Positions 35,250 to 44,051 of a stretch of DNA of 64,000 bases are shown piece after piece. Position numbers and translations under genes: made by a program. Each line of letters begins with the position of its first letter. Within the stretch, counting starts at the first letter, position 1. The notes under the pieces were generated by a model. That model was not told the DNA's origin. It searched no databases and saw nothing but the letters and a program-made list of their open reading frames with translations. Origin of the DNA: Pedobacter roseus (lineage in GTDB: Bacteria > Bacteroidota > Bacteroidia > Sphingobacteriales > Sphingobacteriaceae); the NCBI RefSeq assembly GCF_014395225.1, contig NZ_CP060723.1, forward strand, positions 1,922,001 to 1,986,000, read 5' to 3'.

Positions 35250-36176
35250 ATGCAAAAATATTTAAAATCCATTTTAGGTGCTTTGGTAGCAATGTCCTGT
35301 CTATCGGCTTGCCACAGCAGTGAACCTACAGAGGAGACTGATAACCCCTCACCGGTTACCCCTGTGCAAATAACCACTCCGAAAGACAGTTCACTTTCCG
35401 AATATGTAGAGCTATCGGCAGTTTCAGCCTATCTGGAAAAAAGCTTTGTAAAGGCTAATATTAATGGTTACGTACAGCGCGCCAGTGCAAAAACTGGGCA
35501 GCAGGTAGGCAGCGGAACTTTACTTTTTACCCTCATTACCAAAGAAGCCCGTTCCATAGGCAATACGGTAAACAAACTCGATCCCGGTTTTAAATTTTCG
35601 GGTGTTTCCAATATCCGTTCTGGCCAGGCAGGTACTATTGTACAAGTGAACCATCAGAATGGTGATTATGTTCAGGATGGCGAGGCACTGGCCACCGTCA
35701 GTAACCGCAACAGCCTGGTTTTTCTGCTCGATCTTCCTTACGAACTCAATCAGATCATTACTCAGAACAAGAGCCTTGATGTGCTTTTGCCTGACGGGAC
35801 CAAACTGCCCGGATCGGTTTCAGGTACCATGCCCTCTGTTGATTCGCTTGCACAAACCCAACGTTACATCATCAAAGTGCCTACTGGCAAAGATATTCCC
35901 CAGGGACTTATTGCCAGGGTGAGGTTAACCAAGCTTAGCCATGCGCAGGCGCAGGTGTTGCCTAAATCGGCCGTTTTATCAAATGAAACGGAAGATGAGT
36001 TTTGGGTAATGAAAATGATCAACGATTCAACCGCTATCAAAGTAAAGGTGAAAAAGGGGATAGAAAGCGGTTCATTGATTGAAGTACTCGAACCCAGGTT
36101 TTCAATAACCGACCGCATCATCAAGACCGGAAATTATGGTATTGCTGATACTGCTAAGGTGAAAATACAGCAATAG
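35250..36176 (+). CDS. RND efflux periplasmic adaptor lipoprotein
   Basis: Membrane-fusion protein of 308 residues with a lipoprotein signal ending LSAC. Typical adaptor pattern: an early lipoyl half (VKANINGYVQRASAKTGQQVGSGTLLF), a short linker rather than the long coiled coil of AcrA, the second lipoyl half (IRSGQAGTIVQVNHQNGDYVQDGEALATV) and a beta-barrel region ending LPKSAVL. Start is 2 bases after the channel stop and the stop is 2 bases before the RND start, so translation coupling is likely. The short hairpin places it with the CusB/heavy-metal or small Bacteroidota adaptor type. Confidence 0.9.
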   Translation: MQKYLKSILGALVAMSCLSACHSSEPTEETDNPSPVTPVQITTPKDSSLSEYVELSAVSAYLEKSFVKANINGYVQRASAKTGQQVGSGTLLFTLITKEARSIGNTVNKLDPGFKFSGVSNIRSGQAGTIVQVNHQNGDYVQDGEALATVSNRNSLVFLLDLPYELNQIITQNKSLDVLLPDGTKLPGSVSGTMPSVDSLAQTQRYIIKVPTGKDIPQGLIARVRLTKLSHAQAQVLPKSAVLSNETEDEFWVMKMINDSTAIKVKVKKGIESGSLIEVLEPRFSITDRIIKTGNYGIADTAKVKIQQ

Positions 36177-36178
36177 CC

Positions 36179-39100
36179 ATGAATAAATTCTTTATTTCAC
36201 ATAAAAATCCCATTCTGGCGGTGCTGATCATCATCATCATTGGTGGTGTTTATTCCTTTACGCAGCTTAAAACTGGCCTTTTTCCAGAGATTACTTTTCC
36301 AAAGATCAAAATCATAGCCGATGCTGAACTTCAGCCGGTAGATAAAATGGTGGTTACTGTTACCCGCCCTTTAGAGAATGCGGTAAAACAGGTGCCTGAT
36401 CTGCAATTGGTGAGAAGTACCACCAGCCGGGGTAGCTGCGAGCTTTCTGCCTACATGAACCCTGGAGCAGATATCGACCTAAGTCAGCAGCGGATCGAAT
36501 CGCAGATTGCCAAAATCTCTGCCTCGCTACCTGCCGGAGTAAATATCTCGGTAGAAAAAATGAATCCCTCTATTCTTCCGGTTAGTGGATACAGTTTAGA
36601 AAGTCATAATTATTCTCCTGCCGAACTTAAAAAAATAGCCACTTATACTGTAAAACCTTTTTTATCACAGGTTGATGGCGTTTCGGAAATTCGCGTAATT
36701 GGCGGAAAAACAAAAGAATACTGGCTTGAACTGGATGTACAGAAGATGCAGTCGCTGGGGATCTCTCCCGATCAGATTTCGGCCGCCCTTTCACAAACCA
36801 ATTTTATAAAATCAAATGGTTACTTGTCTGATAACAATTTTCTTTACCTCTCGGTAACGGATGCCACGGTAAAAACCAGGAATGACCTGGAAGAATTGGT
36901 GCTCACCAGAAAAGGAAACCGGACGGTACGGATAGTGGATGTGGCAAAAGTGAATATTCAGCAGAGTGTAGAATATACCCGCATTAATGCCAACGGAAAA
37001 GATGGGATACTGATTGCCGTGATTAAACAGCCAAATGCAAACCTGGTTGATCTTTCTGCTGAAATGGATGCAAAGGTTAAAGCGTTAAAACATATTCTTC
37101 CGGCAGGAGTGAGCATTAAACCCTATTATGTACAGGCCGATTTCGTTAACGAATCGGTTAAAAGTGTACGCGATAGTTTATTGATCGGACTTGCACTCGC
37201 CATCATTGTTGCCATTATCTTTTTACGATCGTTAAAAGCCAGTGCAACGATTCTGATTACGATTCCGGTAACACTCTGTTTAACCGTCATCGTGCTTTAT
37301 TTCATTGGATATTCGCTGAACATCATGACACTGGGGGCCATTGCAGCGGCCATCGGACTGATTATAGACGATGCGATTGTAGTAGTTGAACAGATCCACC
37401 GTACACATGAAGAGCATCCCGACAAGCCAACGGCTCCTTTAATCAGCAAGGCCATCAGTTACCTTTTTCCGGCCATGTTGGGTTCGTCCATCAGTACCAT
37501 TGTCATTTTTGTTCCATTTGTGCTGATGACAGGCGTGGCAGGATCTTATTTTCAGGTGATGACCAATACGATGATTATTACACTGGTCTGCTCGTTTTTT
37601 GTTACCTGGATCGGCCTGCCAGTGGTTTACCTGCTGCTTACCAAAGATTATCACAGTAATGCCTCTGGAAAACAAGTTATTGTTCATGAAGTGAAGTCGC
37701 AGACCTGGGTGCGTTTTTTCACTAAACGGCCATATATTTCTTATTTGTTTATCCTTGTGCTTATCGCCTCCATTGTGCTGGTCTTTCCGAGGCTGCAAAC
37801 GGGCTTCCTTCCCGAAATGGACGAGGGCAGTATTGTATTAGATTACGCATCTCCTCCGGGAACCTCGCTTGAAGAAACCGACAGGATATTAAAAGAGGTG
37901 GAAAAAGAAATTGTTAAAATTCCGGATGTACAGGCCTATTCGAGGAGAACAGGTACGCAGATGGGATTTTTTATCACCGAACCCAACACCGGAGATTACC
38001 TGATTCAGCTGAAACCTAATCATAAAAAAAGTACCGAAGAGGTGATTTCTGAAATCAGGAGCCACATTGAACATACCCAGCCCGCATTGGTTGTCGATTT
38101 TGGCCAGGTAATCGGCGATATGCTGGGCGACCTGATGAGCTCAACACAGCCCATTGAGGTGAAAATTTTTGGAAATGACCAACAGAAATTGCAGGTATTG
38201 TCTAAACAGGTTGCCGGCCTAGTTTCCAAGGTAAGCGGAACAGCCGATGTATTTGATGGCATTATCCTGTCTGGTCCAACGGTAAATATTCATCCTCGTT
38301 TTGCCATGCTCGCTCAATATGGCATTACACCGCTTTCCTTTCAGTCGCAGGTTCAAACCGCCATGCAAGGCAACGTAATTGGCGATCTTTATGATAAACA
38401 ACAGCTTTCGCCCATCAGGATGGTTTATCCCGGAAGCCGCAACTTTGGCGTATCAGATATTGCTGCCCTTAAAATATTTCTCCCTAACGGAATGGCGGTT
38501 CCGATTCAGAATCTGGCCAAAGTAGATCTCCAGGCGGGTAATGCTGAAGTAGAACGCGAAAACCTGCAGACCATTGGCGCCATTACCGCGAGGTTAGAAA
38601 ACCGGGATCTTGGAAGTGTAATGAAAGATATCCGATCGGAGGTTAACCGAAAAGTTAATCTGCCATCAGGTTACCATATCGAATATGGTGGAGCTTACAA
38701 AGAACAACAACAGTCTTTTTCCGAACTGCTTACCATTTTAATTGCCTCAAGTTTACTGGTGTTCAGTGTAATTCTTTTCCTTTTCAGAGATTTTAAGGTC
38801 GCTTTTTTAATCCTGTTAATTTCGGTATTGGGTATTTCGGGAAGTTACCTGGCTTTGCTGTTAACTGGTACGCCTTTAAACGTGGGCAGTTATACCGGCC
38901 TGATCATGATTGTGGGAATTATTGGAGAGAACGCAGTATTTACCTTTTTGCAGTTTAAAGAATCCCTGCAGGAAAAAAGCATGGACGATGCGATTACTTT
39001 TGCGATTTCGACCAGGTTAAGGCCAAAACTGATGACGGCACTGGGCGCAATTATTGCCTTAATGCCTTTGGCCCTTGGCATAGGAGCGGGTGCACAGTTG

Positions 39101-39232
39101 CATCAACCATTGGCCATTGCGGTTATCGGTGGATTTATTGTGGCATTACCGTTGTTGCTGATTGCCTTGCCAAGTTTAATCAGGAGGTTTTATACCGAAA
39201 GAGATGAAAAGGATAAATCAGTTCATGTTTGA
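36179..39232 (+). CDS. RND-superfamily efflux pump inner-membrane subunit
   Basis: Proton-driven trimeric efflux transporter, 1017 residues, the usual AcrB/CusA length. Twelve membrane segments in two symmetric halves with large periplasmic loops; the TM4 Asp pair is in GLIIDDAIVVVEQIHR, and TM10 has GIIGENAVFTFLQF. It begins with the standard leader (MNKFFISHKNPILAVLI) and ends with a short charged tail. No CusA-type Met motif is obvious so drugs, lipids or dyes are as likely as metals. Third gene of the operon; control by the neighbouring two-component system is likely. Confidence 0.95.
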   Translation: MNKFFISHKNPILAVLIIIIIGGVYSFTQLKTGLFPEITFPKIKIIADAELQPVDKMVVTVTRPLENAVKQVPDLQLVRSTTSRGSCELSAYMNPGADIDLSQQRIESQIAKISASLPAGVNISVEKMNPSILPVSGYSLESHNYSPAELKKIATYTVKPFLSQVDGVSEIRVIGGKTKEYWLELDVQKMQSLGISPDQISAALSQTNFIKSNGYLSDNNFLYLSVTDATVKTRNDLEELVLTRKGNRTVRIVDVAKVNIQQSVEYTRINANGKDGILIAVIKQPNANLVDLSAEMDAKVKALKHILPAGVSIKPYYVQADFVNESVKSVRDSLLIGLALAIIVAIIFLRSLKASATILITIPVTLCLTVIVLYFIGYSLNIMTLGAIAAAIGLIIDDAIVVVEQIHRTHEEHPDKPTAPLISKAISYLFPAMLGSSISTIVIFVPFVLMTGVAGSYFQVMTNTMIITLVCSFFVTWIGLPVVYLLLTKDYHSNASGKQVIVHEVKSQTWVRFFTKRPYISYLFILVLIASIVLVFPRLQTGFLPEMDEGSIVLDYASPPGTSLEETDRILKEVEKEIVKIPDVQAYSRRTGTQMGFFITEPNTGDYLIQLKPNHKKSTEEVISEIRSHIEHTQPALVVDFGQVIGDMLGDLMSSTQPIEVKIFGNDQQKLQVLSKQVAGLVSKVSGTADVFDGIILSGPTVNIHPRFAMLAQYGITPLSFQSQVQTAMQGNVIGDLYDKQQLSPIRMVYPGSRNFGVSDIAALKIFLPNGMAVPIQNLAKVDLQAGNAEVERENLQTIGAITARLENRDLGSVMKDIRSEVNRKVNLPSGYHIEYGGAYKEQQQSFSELLTILIASSLLVFSVILFLFRDFKVAFLILLISVLGISGSYLALLLTGTPLNVGSYTGLIMIVGIIGENAVFTFLQFKESLQEKSMDDAITFAISTRLRPKLMTALGAIIALMPLALGIGAGAQLHQPLAIAVIGGFIVALPLLLIALPSLIRRFYTERDEKDKSVHV

Positions 39233-39278
39233 TAACCTATCCTTAATTATATCATAACCAGCTCAACATAAAAACAAA

Positions 39279-40286
39279 ATGAAAAAGAAATTTTTAAGTA
39301 CAGCCTTGCTATTGGGCATTATTATATCCGCTTCTGCACAGCAAAAGCCAGGTATGCATCTGTTGGCCACGCATAAAATCAAGAGCGATGGCGGTTGGGA
39401 TTACCTCACCATAGATCATGCGAACAATAACCTGTATGTATCTCATGGCAACCAGGTAAATATACTAAACAAAACAAATGGTGATTCGGTAGGGGTGATT
39501 CCCAATACACCTGGGGTTCATGGAATTGTGATAGCCACTCCGTTTGGCAAGGGCTACACCACCAATGGCAGAGCAGGCACCTGTACGGTATTCGACCTGA
39601 AAAATTTTAAGATAACAGCGACTGTAAAAGTAGGCCAAAATCCTGATGCTGCTTTTTATGATGATTTTTCTAAAAAAGTAATTGTTTTTAACGGCAAGAG
39701 TAGTGACGCCAGCATAATCGATCCAACAACTGATAAAGTACTGTCAATAATTCCGCTGGGAGGAAAACCCGAAGCAGGTGTTTCTGACGGAAAGGGCAGG
39801 ATTTACGTCAATATTGAAGATACGGGTGAAATTGTATGTTTTGATATGAACGCTTATAAAGTGCTGTCAAGGTATAAACTGAAAGGTGGCGAAGAGCCCT
39901 CAGGCCTTGCGATTGACCTTAATACGTCAAGGCTTTTTACGGTATGTGCAAATAAGGTGATGATTATTCTTGATGCAAAAACAGGAAAGCAGGTTGCCGC
40001 TTTACCGATAGGGGATGGAGCAGATGGTGTAGTTTTCGATCCTGTAATTAAAACGGCTTATAGCTCAAATGGCGATGGGACGATCACAGTGGTTAAAGAA
40101 GTTTCGGCCGATAAGTTCGTGATTCAGGAAACCCTCAGATCAGAACCTGGTGCCAGAACAATCGCGCTTGATCTGCATACCCATCATATTTTTCTTCCAA
40201 CAGCAACATTTGAAAAAAGTATAGTTGCTGCCCAACGCCCAAAAAGAGTATTGGGTACATTTAGAATCCTTGAATTTGGAAGATAG
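39279..40286 (+). CDS. YncE/YVTN-type beta-propeller exported protein
   Basis: Secreted protein of 335 residues, signal peptide MKKKFLSTALLLGIIISASAQ. The mature part has repeated propeller blades of about 40-45 residues: LLATHKIKSDGGWDYLTIDHANNNLYVSHG, NVNILNKTNGDSVGVI, FDLKNFKITATVKVG, DPTTDKVLSIIPLGGKPEAG, and IILDAKTGKQVAALPIGDG (each shown only in part). This is the YncE/YVTN layout. It follows the RND gene by 46 bases on the same strand, and such propellers commonly accompany efflux clusters in Bacteroidota. No enzymatic motif; binding or surface role inferred. Confidence 0.82.
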   Translation: MKKKFLSTALLLGIIISASAQQKPGMHLLATHKIKSDGGWDYLTIDHANNNLYVSHGNQVNILNKTNGDSVGVIPNTPGVHGIVIATPFGKGYTTNGRAGTCTVFDLKNFKITATVKVGQNPDAAFYDDFSKKVIVFNGKSSDASIIDPTTDKVLSIIPLGGKPEAGVSDGKGRIYVNIEDTGEIVCFDMNAYKVLSRYKLKGGEEPSGLAIDLNTSRLFTVCANKVMIILDAKTGKQVAALPIGDGADGVVFDPVIKTAYSSNGDGTITVVKEVSADKFVIQETLRSEPGARTIALDLHTHHIFLPTATFEKSIVAAQRPKRVLGTFRILEFGR

Positions 40287-40457
40287 ACTAAAATTTTAGC
40301 AGGAAGCACCTGAGATTTAAACCATAACTTGTTTTTTACCTAAAATTGGCCTTGTAATTATAGAAGAAATGTAGATTTAAGTTGATATTTCTCAACAAAT
40401 GTAGTTCTGTCTTTTTAATCCTTTTCATTCAGGCTTAGTCATACAACTTTGATACTA

Positions 40458-40598
40458 ATGAAAACCCAGACAAGAATTTTAATAGCTCAGGATAAAAAAG
40501 AAGATGAGGACAACGGAGATGGATTTCCGGGTAAGATGGTACTTTTTATCATCCTGTTGAGTATAATACTGATTGCTTTAATTTTATTCAGGCGTTAA
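40458..40598 (+). CDS. Small single-pass membrane protein
   Basis: Possible 46-residue protein found outside the ORF calls. The N-terminal half is charged and acidic (QDKKEDEDNGDG), followed by one hydrophobic helix (MVLFIILLSIILIALILF) and a short RR end, giving an N-in/positive-inside layout. It lies between the efflux operon and the beta-lactamase. It could be a regulatory small membrane protein; there is no homologue I recognise and codon use is not decisive. Confidence 0.5.
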   Translation: MKTQTRILIAQDKKEDEDNGDGFPGKMVLFIILLSIILIALILFRR

Positions 40599-40726
40599 TA
40601 TTCAACCTCATTATTTTCTTGTATTCATCCTGAAGGAATAATCGCGCATAAGAATATAATTTAAATTATATTCTTATGCTTCGATTTGTAAGTTCGAAAG
40701 ATTGCACAAAGGATGGAGACTGGCAA

Positions 40727-41587
40727 CTATTTCTTGCCAATCTTTTTATCAAATTCGAGCTGAAGGCTGTTTAATACCTTGTCGTATCCTGCACGATCTA
40801 TAAAAGCGGTAGGATTATATTTATCGCCAGGTTTATGTTTCTCGTGCAGACAAAACTGGCTTGCATGAGACGACAACCAGATATCAAATGATAATTTTTT
40901 GAGCGAACTTAAAGTATAGGCGTAATCTTTTTCAATTTGCGGATAAGCTGGTATTTCAGAAAACTTTTTTTCGGTAACAATACTGGGCATATTCGCAATC
41001 AGCACCGAATAGTCTCTTGTTTCATCTTTAGTTTTAAGCATAAAACTGCATGATCCTTTAGTATGGCCGGGGTGGTGGAGCATTACAATACTGGTATTTC
41101 CGAGCTGGATCTGATCTCCATCCTTTAATAAAAGGTCTGGTATAATAGGAGCGTAGGTTGTTTTTCCGTTACCCAGTGCGTAATCCGTACGGCCGCCATC
41201 CTTCATCACACTGGCATCTTTTTCATCAACCATCATTTTTGCACCAGTAAGTTTCTTGATCTCCGCCATAGCACCCAAATGGTCGTAATGTGCCTGTGTG
41301 GTCAGCAGGATTTTGATGTCTTTAAAGTTAAAGCCCAAAAGTTCCACGTTTTTTTTGATCTGCGCAGCCGAGGAACGCAGTCCGGTATTGATCAGTATAT
41401 TTCCTTTCGGAGTGGTAATAAGGTAGCAGGCCAGATCGTAAGTGCCAACATAATAAACATTCCCAACAATGCGGAATGGGGCATAAGCAGCCGACCACTC
41501 TTTTGGCGTATCGGTAGGTTCTTGTACATTTTGTGAAAATACAAAGAGCGGAAAAAGCAAGAGGCAAAAAATAAATTTAATTTTCAT
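40727..41587 (-). CDS. Subclass B3 metallo-beta-lactamase (GOB-like, Gln at first zinc position)
   Basis: Zinc hydrolase with a signal peptide (MKIKFIFCLLLFPLFVFSQ), 286 residues. The B3 zinc ligands are visible: Q98-A-H100-Y-D102-H103 (Gln in place of the usual His at the first position, as in GOB enzymes), H175 in HHPGHTKGS, H241 in SSHASQF. These features and the following KKLT-GAKM segment fit the carbapenem-hydrolysing B3 group reported from soil Pedobacter (PEDO enzymes) and Elizabethkingia (GOB). Placed alone, with no regulator. Enzyme activity on carbapenems is likely but inferred. A promoter-like TAGTTTTG lies on the same strand at 41619-41626. Confidence 0.9.
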   Translation of the reverse strand: MKIKFIFCLLLFPLFVFSQNVQEPTDTPKEWSAAYAPFRIVGNVYYVGTYDLACYLITTPKGNILINTGLRSSAAQIKKNVELLGFNFKDIKILLTTQAHYDHLGAMAEIKKLTGAKMMVDEKDASVMKDGGRTDYALGNGKTTYAPIIPDLLLKDGDQIQLGNTSIVMLHHPGHTKGSCSFMLKTKDETRDYSVLIANMPSIVTEKKFSEIPAYPQIEKDYAYTLSSLKKLSFDIWLSSHASQFCLHEKHKPGDKYNPTAFIDRAGYDKVLNSLQLEFDKKIGKK

Positions 41588-41618
41588 AGCACAGGGATAG
41601 TGATGTAGATTGATCCTC

Positions 41619-41626
41619 CAAAACTA
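41619..41626 (-). promoter_or_regulatory. Candidate -7 promoter element of the beta-lactamase gene
   Basis: On the minus strand the eight bases read TAGTTTTG, fitting TAnnTTTG, 32 bases in front of the start codon at 41587. A TTTA at about 41648 could be the -33 element with a 21-base spacer. Confidence 0.4.
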
Positions 41627-41679
41627 ATTAAAATTATGTTTTTCCGTAAAGTATGGCTAAAGATATTTTAAGGAAACCT

Positions 41680-41716
41680 GCGTATTTTACCTTTTAGCAA
41701 CAGGGTGAAAATACGC
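41680..41716 (+). other. Stem-loop in the leader of the contractile cluster
   Basis: GCGTATTTT (41680-41688) pairs with AAAATACGC (41708-41716), extended by ACC/GGT with one mismatch, loop about 13 bases. It sits about 245 bases before the sheath start and is followed by TTTAAA. It could be a regulatory leader hairpin of the cluster or a terminator of an upstream small transcript. Confidence 0.4.
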
Positions 41717-41922
41717 TTTAAATCATTAGCTTCTTTCTGTTTCTTTTGCTGATATTTGATATAACGAGAAATTATGGTGTGGGCAGGCACTATTTTAATA
41801 TCAACCAAACAATAACATTTTAAAAAACAAAGTAATAGCTGTAATACTGGCCTGATTACTCAATGCAAACTGATCCTGTTATTTTAAACCTATTTTCAGA
41901 CCCTATAACTGCCAAATTATTT

Positions 41923-43503
41923 ATGATTCAATCAAACATTAAGTCTCCCGGTGTTTACATCAATGAGCAAAATGCTTTTCCCAATTCGGTGGTGCCCGTG
42001 GCTACTGCTGTGCCGGCATTTATAGGTTATACCCCCCAGGCCGAATATAATGGTAAATCTTATATTAATCTGGCGCAAAAAATCACCTCTTTTGCTGATT
42101 TTCAGGCTATATATTGCTATTCCAATCAGGCTCCGCCAGCAAGTCACGCGGTACAGTACAGTCCGGAATATTATTTGGTTGAGCAAAAAAGCAAACCGGA
42201 AAATAATGAATACATGGTCATAAATGATTTGTACTATGCTATTTTGCCCGATCCCAAGACCATTTATTACCTGTACAACAGTATCAAGCTGTTTTATCAG
42301 AATGGTGGCAGCAATGCTTACATCGTATCAGTAGGTACTTACGGACCACCATCTGCACAGCCAATGGGTATAGGCAAACAGATTGTTAACCCGAATGTAT
42401 CACTGGCTGCTTTAACAGGAGGGCTTCAGCTTTTACTCAATGAGCAAGAGCCTACCATGTATATTTGTCCCGAAGCTACATTATTATCGGTAGCAGATAA
42501 TGGAACGCTCATGCAGGATATGCTTGCACAATGCGAAGCTATGCAAACCGCAATTTGTATATTTGATATCATTGGCGGCCGTAACCCCGATCCTTTAAAT
42601 TATACAGCTGATATTGAAGCTTTCAGAAACAATACAGGCCAGCAGGGCCTGAACTATGGCACGGCTTATTATCCGTTTATCGGTACTTCCATCATGGGGA
42701 TTAACGATATCAATTATACCAATCTTTTTGGTGGCGATGTGAAGCAGTTAGCACCTTTACTCAATCCGCCATCAAATCCTAACCCAATTGCTGCTACCAT
42801 TCTTCATAACATCGAAAGTCCTCCGGGAGCACCACTAACGGCAAGTCAATATCACAATGCCCTGATCAATGCCAGCGAGCTATATACAGCCATCATTAAA
42901 AACGTATTGGCACTGGCCAACATTCTGCCAGCAAGCGCAGGTATGGCAGGGGTAATGACTACCATTGATAATCTGGAAGGCGTATGGGAGGCTCCGGCAA
43001 ATACTTCTATCGTTGGTGCAGTATCATTACCCATCAACCTATCAGAAAGTCAGCAGGGTAGCCTTAATGTCGATTCTGTTTCAGGTAAATCGATCAACGC
43101 CATCCGCTTTTTTAATGGCCTTGGTATTTTGGTTTGGGGTGCCAGAACACTCGATGGCAATAGCCAGGATTGGCGGTACATTTCGGTAAGAAGGACCATG
43201 ATCATGATTGAACAATCGTGTAAACTGGCAGCACAAGCCTATGTTTTCCAACCCAACACAAAAAATACCTGGGAGGCAGTGAAGGCGATGATCGGTAGTT
43301 TTCTAACCAGCCTCTGGAAAGAAGGTGGTTTAATGGGCGCTACCGCTGCAGATGCTTTTTCAGTAGACTGCGGTTTGGGCACAACCATGACCGCTGACGA
43401 TATTTTAAACGGATTTATGAAGATAGCCGTTAGAGTAGCCCTTGTACATCCTGCAGAGTTCATTGTAATAACTTTCCAACAGGAAATGACAGTTTCTGGT
43501 TAA
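41923..43503 (+). CDS. Contractile phage-tail-like sheath protein
   Basis: Sheath subunit of a contractile injection system (CIS), 526 residues. The start is taken at ATG 41923 (MIQSNIKSPGVYINEQNAFP) because sheath proteins of this family begin with a short (K/S)PGVY(I/V)xE leader; an in-frame ATG at 41863 would add 20 residues. Markers: SPGVYINEQNAFPNSVVPV, ATAVPAFIGYTP, and the C-terminal NAIRFFNGLGILVWGARTLDGNSQDWRYISVRR in outline. Homologous to gp18/Pvc2-type sheath proteins, not the TssB/TssC pair. First gene of a nine-gene cluster. Only one sheath gene is present, whereas typical eCIS loci carry two or more. Confidence 0.93.
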   Translation: MIQSNIKSPGVYINEQNAFPNSVVPVATAVPAFIGYTPQAEYNGKSYINLAQKITSFADFQAIYCYSNQAPPASHAVQYSPEYYLVEQKSKPENNEYMVINDLYYAILPDPKTIYYLYNSIKLFYQNGGSNAYIVSVGTYGPPSAQPMGIGKQIVNPNVSLAALTGGLQLLLNEQEPTMYICPEATLLSVADNGTLMQDMLAQCEAMQTAICIFDIIGGRNPDPLNYTADIEAFRNNTGQQGLNYGTAYYPFIGTSIMGINDINYTNLFGGDVKQLAPLLNPPSNPNPIAATILHNIESPPGAPLTASQYHNALINASELYTAIIKNVLALANILPASAGMAGVMTTIDNLEGVWEAPANTSIVGAVSLPINLSESQQGSLNVDSVSGKSINAIRFFNGLGILVWGARTLDGNSQDWRYISVRRTMIMIEQSCKLAAQAYVFQPNTKNTWEAVKAMIGSFLTSLWKEGGLMGATAADAFSVDCGLGTTMTADDILNGFMKIAVRVALVHPAEFIVITFQQEMTVSG

Positions 43504-43531
43504 CAGATTTATCAATAATAAAAACAATATT

Positions 43532-43996
43532 ATGGCTGATGATGGAAGCGCACAAGGCGCAACGTGGCCCATGCCCAAATTTAGATTTGAAGTGGACCTT
43601 GGAACAGAATTAAAAGGCGTCGCATTTCAGGAAGTATCCGGATTGGATGTCGAAAACCAGGTAATCAAGTACCGCAAAAGCAACAGTCCGCTTTTTTCTA
43701 CAGAGAAAATGCCCGGTTTGGTAAAATATGGTAACGTAACCATGAAACGCGGGATTTTTGTGAATGATAATACCTTCTGGGATTGGCATGCAGAGATTAA
43801 AATGAACCTGATTAAAAGAAGAACAGTGCTGATTAAACTTCTTGATGAGGCGGGCAACATTACCATGCAATGGCAATTGGATAACGCCTGGCCAACCAAA
43901 ATCAGCAGTACCGATTTAAAATCAGAAGGAAATGAAGTAGCCATCGATACATTGGAAATTGCTCATGAACAATTGACCATTACAAATGGCAGATAA
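43532..43996 (+). CDS. Contractile tail tube protein
   Basis: Tube subunit (gp19/Pvc1-type, Hcp-like fold) of the CIS, 154 residues. It matches the family: WPMPKFRFEVDLGTELKGVAFQEVSGLDVE, IKYRKSNSPLF, KMPGLVKYGNVTMKRGIF and a C-terminal WQLDNAWPTKISSTDLKSEGNEVAIDTLEIAHEQL (each shown in part). Stop is 55 bases before the VgrG start. It would stack as a hexameric tube inside the sheath. Only one tube gene is found; usual eCIS loci carry two. Confidence 0.93.
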   Translation: MADDGSAQGATWPMPKFRFEVDLGTELKGVAFQEVSGLDVENQVIKYRKSNSPLFSTEKMPGLVKYGNVTMKRGIFVNDNTFWDWHAEIKMNLIKRRTVLIKLLDEAGNITMQWQLDNAWPTKISSTDLKSEGNEVAIDTLEIAHEQLTITNGR

Positions 43997-44051
43997 CAGC
44001 TACCCGTTAGAACAGCGAAAATAACACTTCTAACCTTTTTGATTAATCATT

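Noticed and set aside
40441..40460. Promoter-like TTTG before the small membrane protein
   Set aside because: Spacing to the TA pair does not fit TAnnTTTG.
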